From Pyrinomonadaceae bacterium (GTDB taxonomy: Bacteria > Acidobacteriota > Blastocatellia > Pyrinomonadales > Pyrinomonadaceae): a DNA stretch of 64,000 bases. Positions 15,148 through 24,585 of this stretch are shown piece after piece. The stretch spans positions 124,001-188,000 of the forward strand of contig JACMJZ010000004.1 of the NCBI GenBank assembly GCA_014380365.1, written 5' to 3'. Made by a program: the position numbers and the translations under genes. The notes beneath the pieces are model-generated. The model ran no database searches. It saw only the letters and a list, made by a program, of their open reading frames with translations, and was not told the DNA's origin. Position 1 is the first letter of the stretch; every line of letters begins with the position of its first letter.

Positions 15148-15932
15148 ACGCCTGGCGCCATCCTCGTGGCAAAACCTTCATCCACCAGGGCCCAATTCCC
15201 CATTCCCGCTTCGGGGTTCGATATCCCTGTTGCGCGCGCCAATTCACCCCGCGGCGTCATACCCGCTCCTTTAAGATAGGTCCGCGCTATCTCCGTCAGC
15301 GCTTCTTCCCTGGATACTACGGCGCCCAGTTCATCCGTGAACCTGCCTTCCGCCAGTGACCAAATGTAAGTAAATACCGGATCATAGACCACGTCGCTCG
15401 GAATGACTTTGAACACTCGCTGGAGCTCTTCAATCGCCTTGTTAAAGGTTGGACGATCCTTCACGCCACTCGCACCCCGGAGATCCCGAGTTGCCATCTC
15501 CCATTCCTTGCGCAACACCCTGAGTATGTTTTGCGCCGGCTCACTGAGAACTGACTCTTCCAACTCGTGGGGGACGCCAAACACAGAGTTGAAATGCGGT
15601 AGGAGCTTGCGACTGATGAATGTCGAGCGGTTTCCTCGCAGCTTTCCGTAATGCACCCGCCCGCGTCTGAGAATCTCATCTTTAATAGTCCACGCCAGCA
15701 TGGCCTCCGGATCTTTTTGCACGTTACGGGGCATGTAAGCATCTCGGCGTCCGCACACTGCGATATATAATGAAGGGCCTGGACGTCGCGAATCCGTTAG
15801 CGCGGCACAGAACCCCACACCTTCAATAAAGCTCTCCGCCTCAAGCGCTGCTTCAACCCGTAATTCAGGATCGCGCCGCCACGAACGGTCGCGATAGCTT
15901 TCGATGACTTCAGGTAGTTCGCTCACCGGCAT
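15111..15932 (-). CDS. Hypothetical protein, winged-helix-like
   Basis: 273 residues, soluble, no signal peptide. The sequence has the texture of a DNA-binding or regulatory protein: an Arg-rich N-terminal half (GRRDAYMPRNVQKDPEAMLAW, shortened here), conserved-looking RGRVHYGKLRGNRSTFIS, and a helical C-terminal half ending in LVDEGFATRMAPGVYCL, reminiscent of winged-helix proteins. Not assigned. The last 37 bp overlap the preceding gene tail to tail. Confidence 0.65.
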   Translation of the reverse strand: MPVSELPEVIESYRDRSWRRDPELRVEAALEAESFIEGVGFCAALTDSRRPGPSLYIAVCGRRDAYMPRNVQKDPEAMLAWTIKDEILRRGRVHYGKLRGNRSTFISRKLLPHFNSVFGVPHELEESVLSEPAQNILRVLRKEWEMATRDLRGASGVKDRPTFNKAIEELQRVFKVIPSDVVYDPVFTYIWSLAEGRFTDELGAVVSREEALTEIARTYLKGAGMTPRGELARATGISNPEAGMGNWALVDEGFATRMAPGVYCLTELSRSPT

Positions 15933-16131
15933 GTCAGGAATCCTATCAAATTGATTTGCCGTCCCATCAGCCTGACCGCCTCGTCAGGAATTACCCTTGA
16001 TCAGAAATCAGCTGAATACGGTTAACTCGTTGAGTCGCAGGCCTTTCACGCACTCGGCTGGCTTTGGCACTAGCGTTGCCAAACGAATTGCGCCCGGGTC
16101 TCGTGTGATCGGGCAACAGCTTAGGAAAGCG

Positions 16132-18072
16132 ATGGAAGTTTGGAGACCCCCTCAAATGCAGAAAACAAACCGTTCCACCTCAAGAACTTTACTAACCTAC
16201 CTGGCAATTATTGCTGTCGTCGCGTCGCTCACCGGGCGAGTCAGCATCAGCGGTCCAGCCTATGCCGCGCCAGATCAACGCGAGGAACGAGCCGACAAAG
16301 TCGGGCACAACCTCCGCAGTCGCGTCAGCAACAGCTCATCCTCAAACGACAAGGTTTCCGTCATCGTCCAGCTTAACGGTCAAAAGGGTTCTCGCCTGCA
16401 AGCGCTGCTGAAGCGCAACGGGATTCGCGTGAAGAAAGACTTTTCAAACTTTAACTCGTCGGCCCTGGAGTTGCCCACCAGCGTTGTCGACGAACTCGCC
16501 TCCCATGACGAAGTTGATTCAATTACCGAAGACGATGAAGTTATAGCTCTCGGCCACATCAGCTCAACTACTGGAGCTGATGACGTACGCGCGCATACCA
16601 GCTCAACCGGCGACAACAGTACCCTGGATGGTACGGGTGTTGGGATCGCTATTCTGGACTCAGGTATTTATGCAGCTCACAAGTCGATCGCGTCGCGCGT
16701 GGTCTACAGTCAGGACTTCACCGGCGAGAATCGCGTGGACGATCCTTACGGTCACGGTACTCACGTAGCCGCGTCGGCTGCTGGAAACGGTGATTTGTTT
16801 AAGGGCGGTTACACCGGCATCGCACCTAACGCGAATCTCATCAACCTTCGCGTGCTTAACGCTCAGGGTCGCAGTTCCACGTCTATGGTGCTTTCAGCCC
16901 TCAACTGGGTCTATTCGAACCGTGCTGCGTACAACATCCGCGTCGTTAACATGAGCCTCGGGGGCGCCGCGATTTCGTCATACAAGAACGATCCCCTGTG
17001 TCTCGCCGTCCGACGTTTGGTCGATGCCGGCGTGGTTGTAGTAGCCGCAGCGGGTAATGATGGCAAGGATGCTTTCGGCCGCAAACAGTATGGAGGAATC
17101 CATGCTCCCGGCAACGAGCCTTCAGCAATTACGGTTGGCGCGACTAACACCTTAGGAACAGATTCACGTGGCGACGATAGTGTTACGACCTACAGTTCAC
17201 GCGGTCCCACGCGAAGCTTTTGGACAGACCGCTCGAATGTTCGTCACTACGACAACCTAATCAAGCCGGATCTGGTAGCCCCCGGGAATAAAGTGATCTC
17301 GGCACAAGCCGCAGGTAACCAGCTTGTCGAGGACAACCCGACTCTGGATGCGGGTCTGAGTAAGAGAAGCGACCAGAAAATGATGTATCTGAGCGGCACT
17401 TCAGTGTCCGCCCCAGTCGTGGCCGGAGCGGCCGCGCTGCTGTTACAGGCGAATCCAAAACTCACGCCGAACATGGTCAAGATGCTGCTCATGTATACGG
17501 CCCAGCAGCTCCCAAACATGAACATGCTCGAACAGGGAGCCGGCCAGTTGAATATCGAGGGCGCCATTAAACTCGCCAGACTGGTACGCACCGATCTAAC
17601 GAACACGACGGCAAACGGGTCCCCATTGCTGACCTCGGCGGCGCCAGTCCCCCAGTCAACGATTGACGGCACAACGTTCTCCTGGGCCCAGGGAATAGTG
17701 ACAGATCAGGCCTATGCCAAAGGTACGTCGTTGATTACTAAGTACCAGAGGATTTACGGCACTGGCGTTCTCATCAGCGATGCTACACTCGCCACCAACG
17801 GTGTCCTTGTCGCCGATCTAAAAATGATCTCAAGCGGCGTTCTTATCGCCGACTCCATACTTGTCAGTAACGGCACAACCATTGGTAATGGAACGAATCT
17901 CCTGCCCGCCGGCGTGCTGCTCGCTGATGGCGTGCTGTTGGCCGATGGCGTTTTGATAGCTGATGGAGTTTTGATCAGCGACGGAGTTTTAGTCGCCGAT
18001 GGCGTCCTGGTAGCTGACAGCATTCTTGCCCGATCCACTCTCTTTGGCGACCTGACTGCGTTCATGCAGTAG
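16132..18072 (+). CDS. S8 (subtilisin-like) serine protease with hexad-repeat C-terminus
   Basis: 646 residues from the ATG at 16132 (AGGAAA upstream); the ATG at 16156 is also possible. An N-terminal signal/anchor is followed by an inhibitor-I9-like propeptide (VSVIVQLNGQKG to DEVDSITEDDEV). The catalytic triad blocks follow: AILDSGI (Asp), DPYGHGTHVA (His), LSGTSVSAPVVAGAAALL (Ser), with the oxyanion-hole region AAAGND between. The C-terminal ~90 residues consist of GVLxAD-type hexads, six of them contiguous, a likely beta-solenoid surface or anchoring tail. It is exported; the substrate is unknown. It heads a plus-strand gene run ending in a hybrid kinase. Confidence 0.93.
   Translation: MEVWRPPQMQKTNRSTSRTLLTYLAIIAVVASLTGRVSISGPAYAAPDQREERADKVGHNLRSRVSNSSSSNDKVSVIVQLNGQKGSRLQALLKRNGIRVKKDFSNFNSSALELPTSVVDELASHDEVDSITEDDEVIALGHISSTTGADDVRAHTSSTGDNSTLDGTGVGIAILDSGIYAAHKSIASRVVYSQDFTGENRVDDPYGHGTHVAASAAGNGDLFKGGYTGIAPNANLINLRVLNAQGRSSTSMVLSALNWVYSNRAAYNIRVVNMSLGGAAISSYKNDPLCLAVRRLVDAGVVVVAAAGNDGKDAFGRKQYGGIHAPGNEPSAITVGATNTLGTDSRGDDSVTTYSSRGPTRSFWTDRSNVRHYDNLIKPDLVAPGNKVISAQAAGNQLVEDNPTLDAGLSKRSDQKMMYLSGTSVSAPVVAGAAALLLQANPKLTPNMVKMLLMYTAQQLPNMNMLEQGAGQLNIEGAIKLARLVRTDLTNTTANGSPLLTSAAPVPQSTIDGTTFSWAQGIVTDQAYAKGTSLITKYQRIYGTGVLISDATLATNGVLVADLKMISSGVLIADSILVSNGTTIGNGTNLLPAGVLLADGVLLADGVLIADGVLISDGVLVADGVLVADSILARSTLFGDLTAFMQ
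17911..18018 (+). repeat. 18-bp tandem repeat encoding GVLxAD hexads
   Basis: Six consecutive 18-bp units encode GVLLAD, GVLLAD, GVLIAD, GVLISD, GVLVAD and GVLVAD. Nucleotide divergence at third positions with conserved residues points to selection on the peptide rather than recent slippage. Looser copies lie upstream from 17761. Confidence 0.85.
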
Positions 18073-18132
18073 CGGCCACATCACCCGCGCCAAGAATTGT
18101 CCACTGCGCTCACGCTATTCCGAGCAACCAAT

Positions 18133-19026
18133 ATGGTCAGTTCATCCCTAATGCGAATAACTGCAGCGGAGAGTTGGTATCCATCCGCTGCCTTACCGCG
18201 AACAGGCATTGAAATCCTGACAAACGAGGAGCGCGCTGAGACACTTGATTTCCTCGGGCGGCGCGGAATCAATGCCGCATTCTTTGCTGGCATTATCTAT
18301 GACAACGGGCTGGAGAGCTCTCTTAATCGGGGAACCTTCTACGGTTATCGAAACTCATTTGGACAACTGGAAGGCGTCGCGTTAGTCGGTCACGCGACAT
18401 TGATGGAAGCAGTAACCGAGCCAGCAGTACGTGCTCTCGCCCTGGTCGCTCGTGGTTGCCAATCCGCCCACATGATCATGTGCGAGGAAAACCGCCTTGA
18501 GAAGTTTTGGGGCTATTACGCCCAACCTGGCCAGGAGATGCGGCGTGCAAGCCGACAGCTGTTACTGGAGCTCCGTTGGCCGGTCGAGATTTCAAGAAAC
18601 GTTTCGAAGTTGAGGCTGGCAACCACGGATGATCTTGAATTGTTGGTGCCGGTCCACGCTGAACTGGCCTTCGAGGAGAGCGGTATCGATCCCAGAAGCC
18701 ATGACGCCGCAGGTTTTACTGAACGTTATGCGCGACGGATTCATCAGGGCCGCACCTGGGTCTTGACTGAAGAGCAGAAACTAATCTTCAAAGCCGAAGT
18801 TGCATCGACAACCCCCCTGACAACCTACCTGGAAGGCATTTGGGTGAATCCCGAAGAACGACATCAGGGTTTTGGTCAGAGTTGCATGTCGCAATTAGCG
18901 CGGATGCTTATGTGGCGCGCCAAATCCGTGTGCCTGTTTGTAAATGACGAAAGTGAGGGGGCACAAAGATTCTACCGGCAGGCCGGATATCACCTGCGTA
19001 CTGTCTACGACACGATCTTCCTCTAG
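18133..19026 (+). CDS. GNAT-family N-acetyltransferase with N-terminal extra domain
   Basis: 297 residues from the ATG at 18133; a TTG at 18097 would add 12. The C-terminal half is a GNAT domain: EGIWVNPEERHQGFGQSC carries the acetyl-CoA-binding turn (motif A, with G-F-G-Q), and EGAQRFYRQAGYH is motif B. The N-terminal ~150 residues form a separate domain similar in outline to the DUF4081-type domain seen before GNAT modules; this is a tentative call. It acts in the cytoplasm on an unknown amine. It sits 60 bp after the protease and 33 bp before the next gene. Confidence 0.82.
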   Translation: MVSSSLMRITAAESWYPSAALPRTGIEILTNEERAETLDFLGRRGINAAFFAGIIYDNGLESSLNRGTFYGYRNSFGQLEGVALVGHATLMEAVTEPAVRALALVARGCQSAHMIMCEENRLEKFWGYYAQPGQEMRRASRQLLLELRWPVEISRNVSKLRLATTDDLELLVPVHAELAFEESGIDPRSHDAAGFTERYARRIHQGRTWVLTEEQKLIFKAEVASTTPLTTYLEGIWVNPEERHQGFGQSCMSQLARMLMWRAKSVCLFVNDESEGAQRFYRQAGYHLRTVYDTIFL

Positions 19027-19059
19027 CAGAGATTCTCAGCCCGGAGTCAAAGTGCGGAA

Positions 19060-20070
19060 ATGACCCTAGCCAAACAAACTTCAAATCAAACATCGGCGGC
19101 GGACTCGTTCCCTGTCCATCGATCTCCGGAGCCGGTGCAGCGTCAAGCTGGGGCCGAGCAGAAGACGTGCGGTTACCAGATTGATCGAGTAATTCAGGGA
19201 ATTGAACTTCCCGGCGTTCGCGAAATCGTTGGCACAGTTTTCCAAAATCTACTCGGGCTGATCGAGTGTCTCGATCTAATCGAAAGCCACTTGCGCCAGG
19301 TTGACGCTGCAGACGAAAGTTTCGCTCTCTTCCAGGTAATTCACGACGAAGCTCGCGCACTTGTCGACTTCATCCGCACCGACGCTTTGAGTAGCCCGCT
19401 AATGACCGAGGAGTTGCTCGACACGCTGGATGGAATCACATTCGCTTTGAGTCATGACTTGCAGAGAGTGTTTGAGCCCAACTCGCGCGCAACGCTCACC
19501 GGCAACACGACGCATGTGGTGGTAGGAAAGTTGTATCGAGCTCATGACGTGCTGACCAATTGCCTGCAACAGTCAACGATTACCCTGGCGATGGTCTTTG
19601 ATCCAGAACTGGTGGGAGCCAGGTTGTTCAATAATTCCGATATGCGATATCGGCAATCGCTTCAACTTTGCGAGGACATCACGGCCCTCATACAGCTGGT
19701 GGATGATTTTGAGAAGATCACTACAGGATTGGCGCATTCCAACCTTAACGCCGGGATCTACAGGTTTCGTCTCGAGGGCATGGAGAGTCTGATGTATTCG
19801 GATTGGCCGCAGTTTGAAAGCTTCTGCGAGCGAATGGCCATGGAGCCAGCGGAGTCGCCGGAGTTGAAATCAACGGTTCACCAGTTTCGTTGTTATTTGG
19901 AAACGCTGTTAGGTCAGGTAAGGATGCGGAACGTCCTGGCGAATGTGTTTCCGGTTCAGTTTGGGGAAGTTGACAGCAGTCTAATTGCGACATCGTTCGC
20001 CGACGAAGCTCCATTCCAAAATGACGATCAGGAGAAAGAAACAGCGAGTCCTTTCGCGTTAGCGGGTTAA
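19060..20070 (+). CDS. Helical protein of unknown function in a kinase operon
   Basis: 336 residues, almost entirely predicted alpha-helical, no signal or membrane segment, with an acidic, disordered C-terminal tail (DDQEKETASPF). Not recognised. A helix containing LFQVIHDEARALVDFIRTD resembles, in pattern only, the His-bearing helix of HPt phosphotransfer domains. The next gene, 32 bp downstream, is a hybrid histidine kinase, so a role in the same signalling route is plausible. Confidence 0.72.
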   Translation: MTLAKQTSNQTSAADSFPVHRSPEPVQRQAGAEQKTCGYQIDRVIQGIELPGVREIVGTVFQNLLGLIECLDLIESHLRQVDAADESFALFQVIHDEARALVDFIRTDALSSPLMTEELLDTLDGITFALSHDLQRVFEPNSRATLTGNTTHVVVGKLYRAHDVLTNCLQQSTITLAMVFDPELVGARLFNNSDMRYRQSLQLCEDITALIQLVDDFEKITTGLAHSNLNAGIYRFRLEGMESLMYSDWPQFESFCERMAMEPAESPELKSTVHQFRCYLETLLGQVRMRNVLANVFPVQFGEVDSSLIATSFADEAPFQNDDQEKETASPFALAG

Positions 20071-20102
20071 GACCCGATTCCCTTTCGGATAGATACTGAG
20101 TG

Positions 20103-22079
20103 ATGCGATTCCAGCCGGATAATAAAACGCTAGCTAAAACCTACATGTGGATTACGGTCTGCGTGGGCGGCGCCGTCTATTTGGTGGCAGCGTACAGCGT
20201 AAACCTCCGCTCGATGGATCTACGATTCATCGTGCTGGGGATCCTGACAGTGGTATTCAGCTCGCGCATCACCATCGAGATTCCACAGTTTCGCTCGAAG
20301 ATTTCGGTTTCCGACACCTTCATCTTCCTTACTCTGCTGCTGTACGGCTGGAAAGTTGCGGTTCTCCTGGCGGCTACCGAAGCCCTCTTTGCCTCTTTCC
20401 AGTTTGCGCGGAAACCGGTAACCATCCTCTTCAACTGGGCCTGCGCTTCATGGTCTGCGGCTGTCACTTACGGCGCTATCTACTTCCTGGTAGGTGATCC
20501 GGTTGCGCTAAATAGGGGGCCACTCTCAGCCAAGTTCATTGCGTGCATCGCCATCATGGCGCTCGCTCAATACATTTCCAACTCGGGTCTGGTGGCGATC
20601 TGCGGAGCGTTGAAGGCGGGCAAGCCAATCTGGGAAACCTGGAAGACGCATTATCTCTGGACCTCGATCACTTACTTCGCCGGCGCTTCCGCCGCTGCTC
20701 TCATAGCAAAACTTGTCGGCCTCATGGGCCTGTACGCCCTGGTGATTACAATCCCCATCGTGGCGATCGTGTTTTTCACTTACCGGACGTATTTGAAGAA
20801 CATAGAAGCGTCTGTCGCGCAGGCTGAGCAGGCAGAGCGGCATGTCGAAGAACTCTCCCACTACATCGCAGAACAGGATCGGATTCGCGAACAGTTTTCG
20901 CAGATGGAAAAACTTTCCGCTTTGGGCGAGCTGGCTTCCGGCGTGGCTCACGATTTCAACAACACGCTGGCCGGCATTCTCGGCCGGGCCCAGTTAATGT
21001 TGCGCAGCAATGACCCTGAGAAAATTGAGCGTGGACTAAACATTATTATCAAGACTGCCGAAGACGGGGCAAAGACTGTGAAGCGAATCCAGGACTTTGC
21101 CCGACAACGACGCGATCACGATTTCGAGCCCGTGTGCATCGATCAGATCTTGTTGGACGTCAGCGAAATCACAAGGCCGCGGTGGAAGGATCGAGCTGAG
21201 GCATCAAACGTTCAAATTGGACTGGACCTCCAAATTCGCTCAAAGTCCAAAGTGATGGGTGATGAATCTGAGTTGCGCGAAGTGCTCGTCAATATGGTCT
21301 TCAACGCGGTTGACGCCATGCCCGAGGGTGGCCAGCTCACACTGGCAGCGGAAGATGCTGAGGGCGTCGTGGTAATTTCAGTTGGGGATACGGGCTCGGG
21401 AATGCCTCCGGAAGTGAAGTCGCGCATCTTTGATCCGTTCTTTACCACGAAGGGCAAAGCCGGCATGGGCCTGGGCCTCGCTGTTAGTTTCGGAATCATC
21501 AGGCGGCACGAGGGGTCGGTCGAAGTTGAGTCTGAGGTAGGAGTCGGCACTCGCTTCCGCATAAGTCTTCCCAAGGCGCTAGTGTCTGACGACGCAGTCG
21601 TGCAGGAAGCGAAGGTCGCTTTGCCGCCGATTGAGATGCCCAGCTCCGACATCTCCCGGCCGCGCAATGAAAATCAACCAAAGATTCTGGTGGTGGACGA
21701 CGAAGACGCGGTCCGTGAATTATTGCGAGACATGCTGGAGGCCGAAGATTGCAGGGTCTATCTGGCGCCGGGAGGCCGTGAGGCCCTCGGTCTCTTCGAG
21801 GTACACAAGTTCGACGGTATTTTCACAGACGTCGGCATGCCGGGAATGAGCGGATGGGAGCTTGCGCACGCTATTCGCGAACGCGATAAGAAAGTTCCGA
21901 TCGCAGTGATCACTGGCTGGGGATCCGCGGTAGGCTCGGATGAACAGAAAGAGGCTCGGGTAGATTGGGTAATCACGAAACCCTTCAGAGCCGAACGCAT
22001 TAGTGAACTGGCTCAGGAAATTACCCAGCAGAAAAATGCTGCCTCTAAGCGGGCTGATTTATCTACCGTCGCGGCATAA
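20103..22079 (+). CDS. Membrane hybrid histidine kinase with C-terminal receiver
   Basis: 658 residues from the ATG at 20103 (a GTG precedes it directly). Six or seven membrane helices fill residues 12-230, then a coiled coil, the phospho-acceptor helix with H283 in SGVAHDFNNTLAG, and an HATPase domain (DTGSGMP, GMGLGLA). The C-terminal receiver spans about 528-645 with phospho-acceptor D576 in FTDVGMPG and K in TKPF. The kinase lacks a periplasmic sensor loop, so it probably senses within the membrane. It faces, tail to tail, a stand-alone response regulator 13 bp away, which is a natural partner. The helical protein upstream is in the same operon. Confidence 0.93.
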   Translation: MRFQPDNKTLAKTYMWITVCVGGAVYLVAAYSVNLRSMDLRFIVLGILTVVFSSRITIEIPQFRSKISVSDTFIFLTLLLYGWKVAVLLAATEALFASFQFARKPVTILFNWACASWSAAVTYGAIYFLVGDPVALNRGPLSAKFIACIAIMALAQYISNSGLVAICGALKAGKPIWETWKTHYLWTSITYFAGASAAALIAKLVGLMGLYALVITIPIVAIVFFTYRTYLKNIEASVAQAEQAERHVEELSHYIAEQDRIREQFSQMEKLSALGELASGVAHDFNNTLAGILGRAQLMLRSNDPEKIERGLNIIIKTAEDGAKTVKRIQDFARQRRDHDFEPVCIDQILLDVSEITRPRWKDRAEASNVQIGLDLQIRSKSKVMGDESELREVLVNMVFNAVDAMPEGGQLTLAAEDAEGVVVISVGDTGSGMPPEVKSRIFDPFFTTKGKAGMGLGLAVSFGIIRRHEGSVEVESEVGVGTRFRISLPKALVSDDAVVQEAKVALPPIEMPSSDISRPRNENQPKILVVDDEDAVRELLRDMLEAEDCRVYLAPGGREALGLFEVHKFDGIFTDVGMPGMSGWELAHAIRERDKKVPIAVITGWGSAVGSDEQKEARVDWVITKPFRAERISELAQEITQQKNAASKRADLSTVAA

Positions 22080-22092
22080 GCAGTTCGCGCAT

Positions 22093-22545
22093 CTACAAAC
22101 GGTCGTTCTTTACAATCTTCCAGTCACTTTCGACACCCTCGCTGACCTCTCCCTCGACGGCGCCCTCTCGGTTTTCAAGATTACGCCTGCGGTATTCGAC
22201 GGCCCTCTTTACACTCTTTTCGACAATGTCCAGGCTGAATGGCTTAAGCAGAAACTCGAAGGCGCCAAGCTTGATCAACCCCTGAGCGTGCTCTTGATCG
22301 CCGATCCCCGAGATAATAATCACTGGTGTGTCAGGAAATCTTTGACGTACGTTTCCAAGCAGCTCCAATCCGCTCAAGCCAGGCATGGAGATGTCGGTAA
22401 GCACCACGTCATAGGTGTCGGCCTCAAGCCGGGCAAATGCCTTTTCGGCGGTTTCCGCTGTTTGACAGAGATAATTCTCGGAGAGAACTTCGTATAGGGT
22501 GTCGCGAATGGTCTCGTCGTCGTCTACGATCAGGACACTTGGCAT
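22093..22545 (-). CDS. Stand-alone response regulator (single receiver plus short tail)
   Basis: 150 residues from the ATG at 22545, with GGGAGG 6 bp upstream. The receiver domain has DDD near residues 8-10, phospho-acceptor D in VVLTDISMPG (about 53) and K in LLKPF (about 103). The last ~30 residues are acidic and carry no output domain, so it works by protein contact or as a phosphate relay. It is convergent with the hybrid kinase. Confidence 0.92.
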   Translation of the reverse strand: MPSVLIVDDDETIRDTLYEVLSENYLCQTAETAEKAFARLEADTYDVVLTDISMPGLSGLELLGNVRQRFPDTPVIIISGIGDQEHAQGLIKLGAFEFLLKPFSLDIVEKSVKRAVEYRRRNLENREGAVEGEVSEGVESDWKIVKNDRL

Positions 22546-22697
22546 ATCTTGCCTCCCAGGGTGGCCGGTGAGCGCCAGCTTCCAAAGTTTCAAACCACAA
22601 ACCCGTGGGAGGAGTTCGTCACGTCGTAAGGTTCGGACGCGAAGATAATAACATACAACCTCTTTGTGAAAACGAAACTCTTTCTGGAAAACAAAAT

Positions 22698-22737
22698 GAG
22701 GGCCGGCAACTTTCGTCGCCGGCCCTCAATTTTATTT
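22698..22737. terminator. Bidirectional-looking terminator
   Basis: A 10-bp perfect stem GAGGGCCGGC / GCCGGCCCTC with a 10-nt loop and T-rich tracts on both sides (AATTTTATTT on the plus strand, ATTTTGTTTT on the minus strand). It lies just past the stop of the minus-strand gene ending at 22760. Confidence 0.85.
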
Positions 22738-22759
22738 CAGCGATTGCTGAGTCAGCCCC

Positions 22760-24307
22760 TTAGCGCGGCCCAGTAGCACGAATCGATAATTCCGTACCAC
22801 GAGTTAGTTGAAGGTCGTCGCGACCTTGAACGTAGACCGATCCGGCCCCGCCGCCTGCACCGACGATAGCGCCGATTGCCGCGCCCTTGCCGCCCCCGGC
22901 AATGGCTCCAATGATTGCGCCCACCGCCGTACCAATGGCCGCTCTTTGAACGGTCTTGGTAGTTTGACTTTCATCTCTGACGCCGCCTTCATTGTCAATT
23001 CTGACCGTATCTCCCTGCGCCGTCCTCACTGATTCGAGGATTCCTGCGAAGCGATACGTTCTGCCGTCTCGAAGACGTATGCTATCGAAGTTTAGGGTCA
23101 TCTGTGACCGACCGCTTACGCGACCGCTTCGTTCCACCTGAGTTACTCGACCGTCAATGGTCGCGCCCTCCAGGTTCGATGGCTGTCGCACAGTCAATGT
23201 GAAACGATCGCCTTCTCTGGCATTCGCCGTAGAAACATCATCGTTAAGCACGGCCACAAGCGTCTGGCCATTCGGAACGATAAACTCTGTCCCTGAAGTC
23301 GCAGTGGTTGGATAACCTTGCGGTCCGGTATTCATGTCGAACTGCGCGACATCGGCCGTTCTTTCGTAAACACTCTGGACCACGACGGGACGTGAAAGAC
23401 CCTGGACGTAGACCCGACGGGTAACACTTAGTCGGGCGCCGTTATCAATCGGATTGAAGGTCACGTTGAATTCGTTCGCCCGGTCGCCCGTGGAACTAAT
23501 AACCAACTGGCCCGCATTAAGGGTCGCGCTAGCCCGAGTTGTGCGACCGCTGCCGCTATTTTCAACTCGTTCAATGCCGTCCGCTGTGAAACTGATTTGC
23601 GGTGCACGCGAAGAGCCTATGGTCACGTCGCGGCCGCGCACATCGATCGCCAATTGATCCGGTGATTCCAGGCGCGCGATCAACTGCTCACGCAAGCGGT
23701 CACGCGTGCCGTACGCCAGAGATTGAGTGGCTCGTTCAGCGGCTTCCTGCGTGTCGTCGCTACGCGATGCGTCAAGGCGATAAGTTCCCGTCAGGCGATC
23801 AGAACCCCACTGTCCACCTGCGGGATACGCCGGGGTAGTGGTGCCGGTATTGTTTCGGGCAAGCGTAGGCCAGGCCACGTTATAGGCACGCGCCAATTGA
23901 GTTAAGTCAACACGAAGATTGGCCCATTCTCGCTGAGTAGCCGCATTTAGCGGATTCCTTCGCATGAAGCGATCGATTCGCGACCCGAGGTTCAACACTT
24001 GCTGACTCTCGACAGTTGTGTTCCGTCGTGCGTCAAACTGTACGCGCAAATGACTCACAGAAACGTCAAACTCTCGCGCCAAATTGGCAATGTTTTCTTC
24101 CCGGTTGGTTCTGTTGGTGTCCGACGCCACCGCGTTTTGAATATTGTTGCTGAATAGGCCAGCCCGGTTATCTAGTCTCACAACAAGCTGCCGCACCGAG
24201 CGAAACGTTCCGCGGTAGCCCTGAGCCTGAGCTTGAGTAAGCGAAGCTCCAGCGGATAGCAGGACGATCGCGAACATCGCGACAAGTGTCTTTCTAAGCA
24301 TAATCAT
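22760..24307 (-). CDS. Secreted protein with glycine-zipper region
   Basis: 515 residues from the ATG at 24307, with GGAGGGAAG 5 bp upstream; a TTG 15 bp earlier is less likely. A signal peptide ending near TQAQAQ is followed by a helical N-terminal domain (residues 25-150, rich in Arg/Asn), a beta-rich middle, and a domain with EGDRFTLTVRQPSNLEGATI. Near the C-terminus comes a glycine zipper (AVGAIIGAIAGGGKGAAIGA) typical of outer-membrane-associated proteins. Not assigned. A strong terminator follows; it is monocistronic. Confidence 0.82.
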   Translation of the reverse strand: MIMLRKTLVAMFAIVLLSAGASLTQAQAQGYRGTFRSVRQLVVRLDNRAGLFSNNIQNAVASDTNRTNREENIANLAREFDVSVSHLRVQFDARRNTTVESQQVLNLGSRIDRFMRRNPLNAATQREWANLRVDLTQLARAYNVAWPTLARNNTGTTTPAYPAGGQWGSDRLTGTYRLDASRSDDTQEAAERATQSLAYGTRDRLREQLIARLESPDQLAIDVRGRDVTIGSSRAPQISFTADGIERVENSGSGRTTRASATLNAGQLVISSTGDRANEFNVTFNPIDNGARLSVTRRVYVQGLSRPVVVQSVYERTADVAQFDMNTGPQGYPTTATSGTEFIVPNGQTLVAVLNDDVSTANAREGDRFTLTVRQPSNLEGATIDGRVTQVERSGRVSGRSQMTLNFDSIRLRDGRTYRFAGILESVRTAQGDTVRIDNEGGVRDESQTTKTVQRAAIGTAVGAIIGAIAGGGKGAAIGAIVGAGGGAGSVYVQGRDDLQLTRGTELSIRATGPR

Positions 24308-24585
24308 TTTTCTTCCCTCCAAATTTCCAAGTAGGACATTGGTTCCTGGTTAATCGCCCAATGTTAAGATTCCTGCAATTACGTCAAAACATCCCTTGTC
24401 ACCCATCCCTTTGCCACACTTTCGGGACAAAGGAATCACTGGACGCAACACTGGTCATTACAAGCGCTATGCCATTGAGGTCCGTCGTGCTAAGTGGTGT
24501 AGTTAGAGGCAGGTCGAGCGGCGTTAGAGCTGAGCGTTGTCGGGTCTAACCTGTATGGTATGCTCGTTCGCAGGAGTTAAGCCCA

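Noticed and set aside
17754-18065. Minus-strand frame with TPSAxKTPS repeats
   Set aside because: An exact shadow of the GVLxAD hexad DNA of the subtilase; the repeats explain the open frame.
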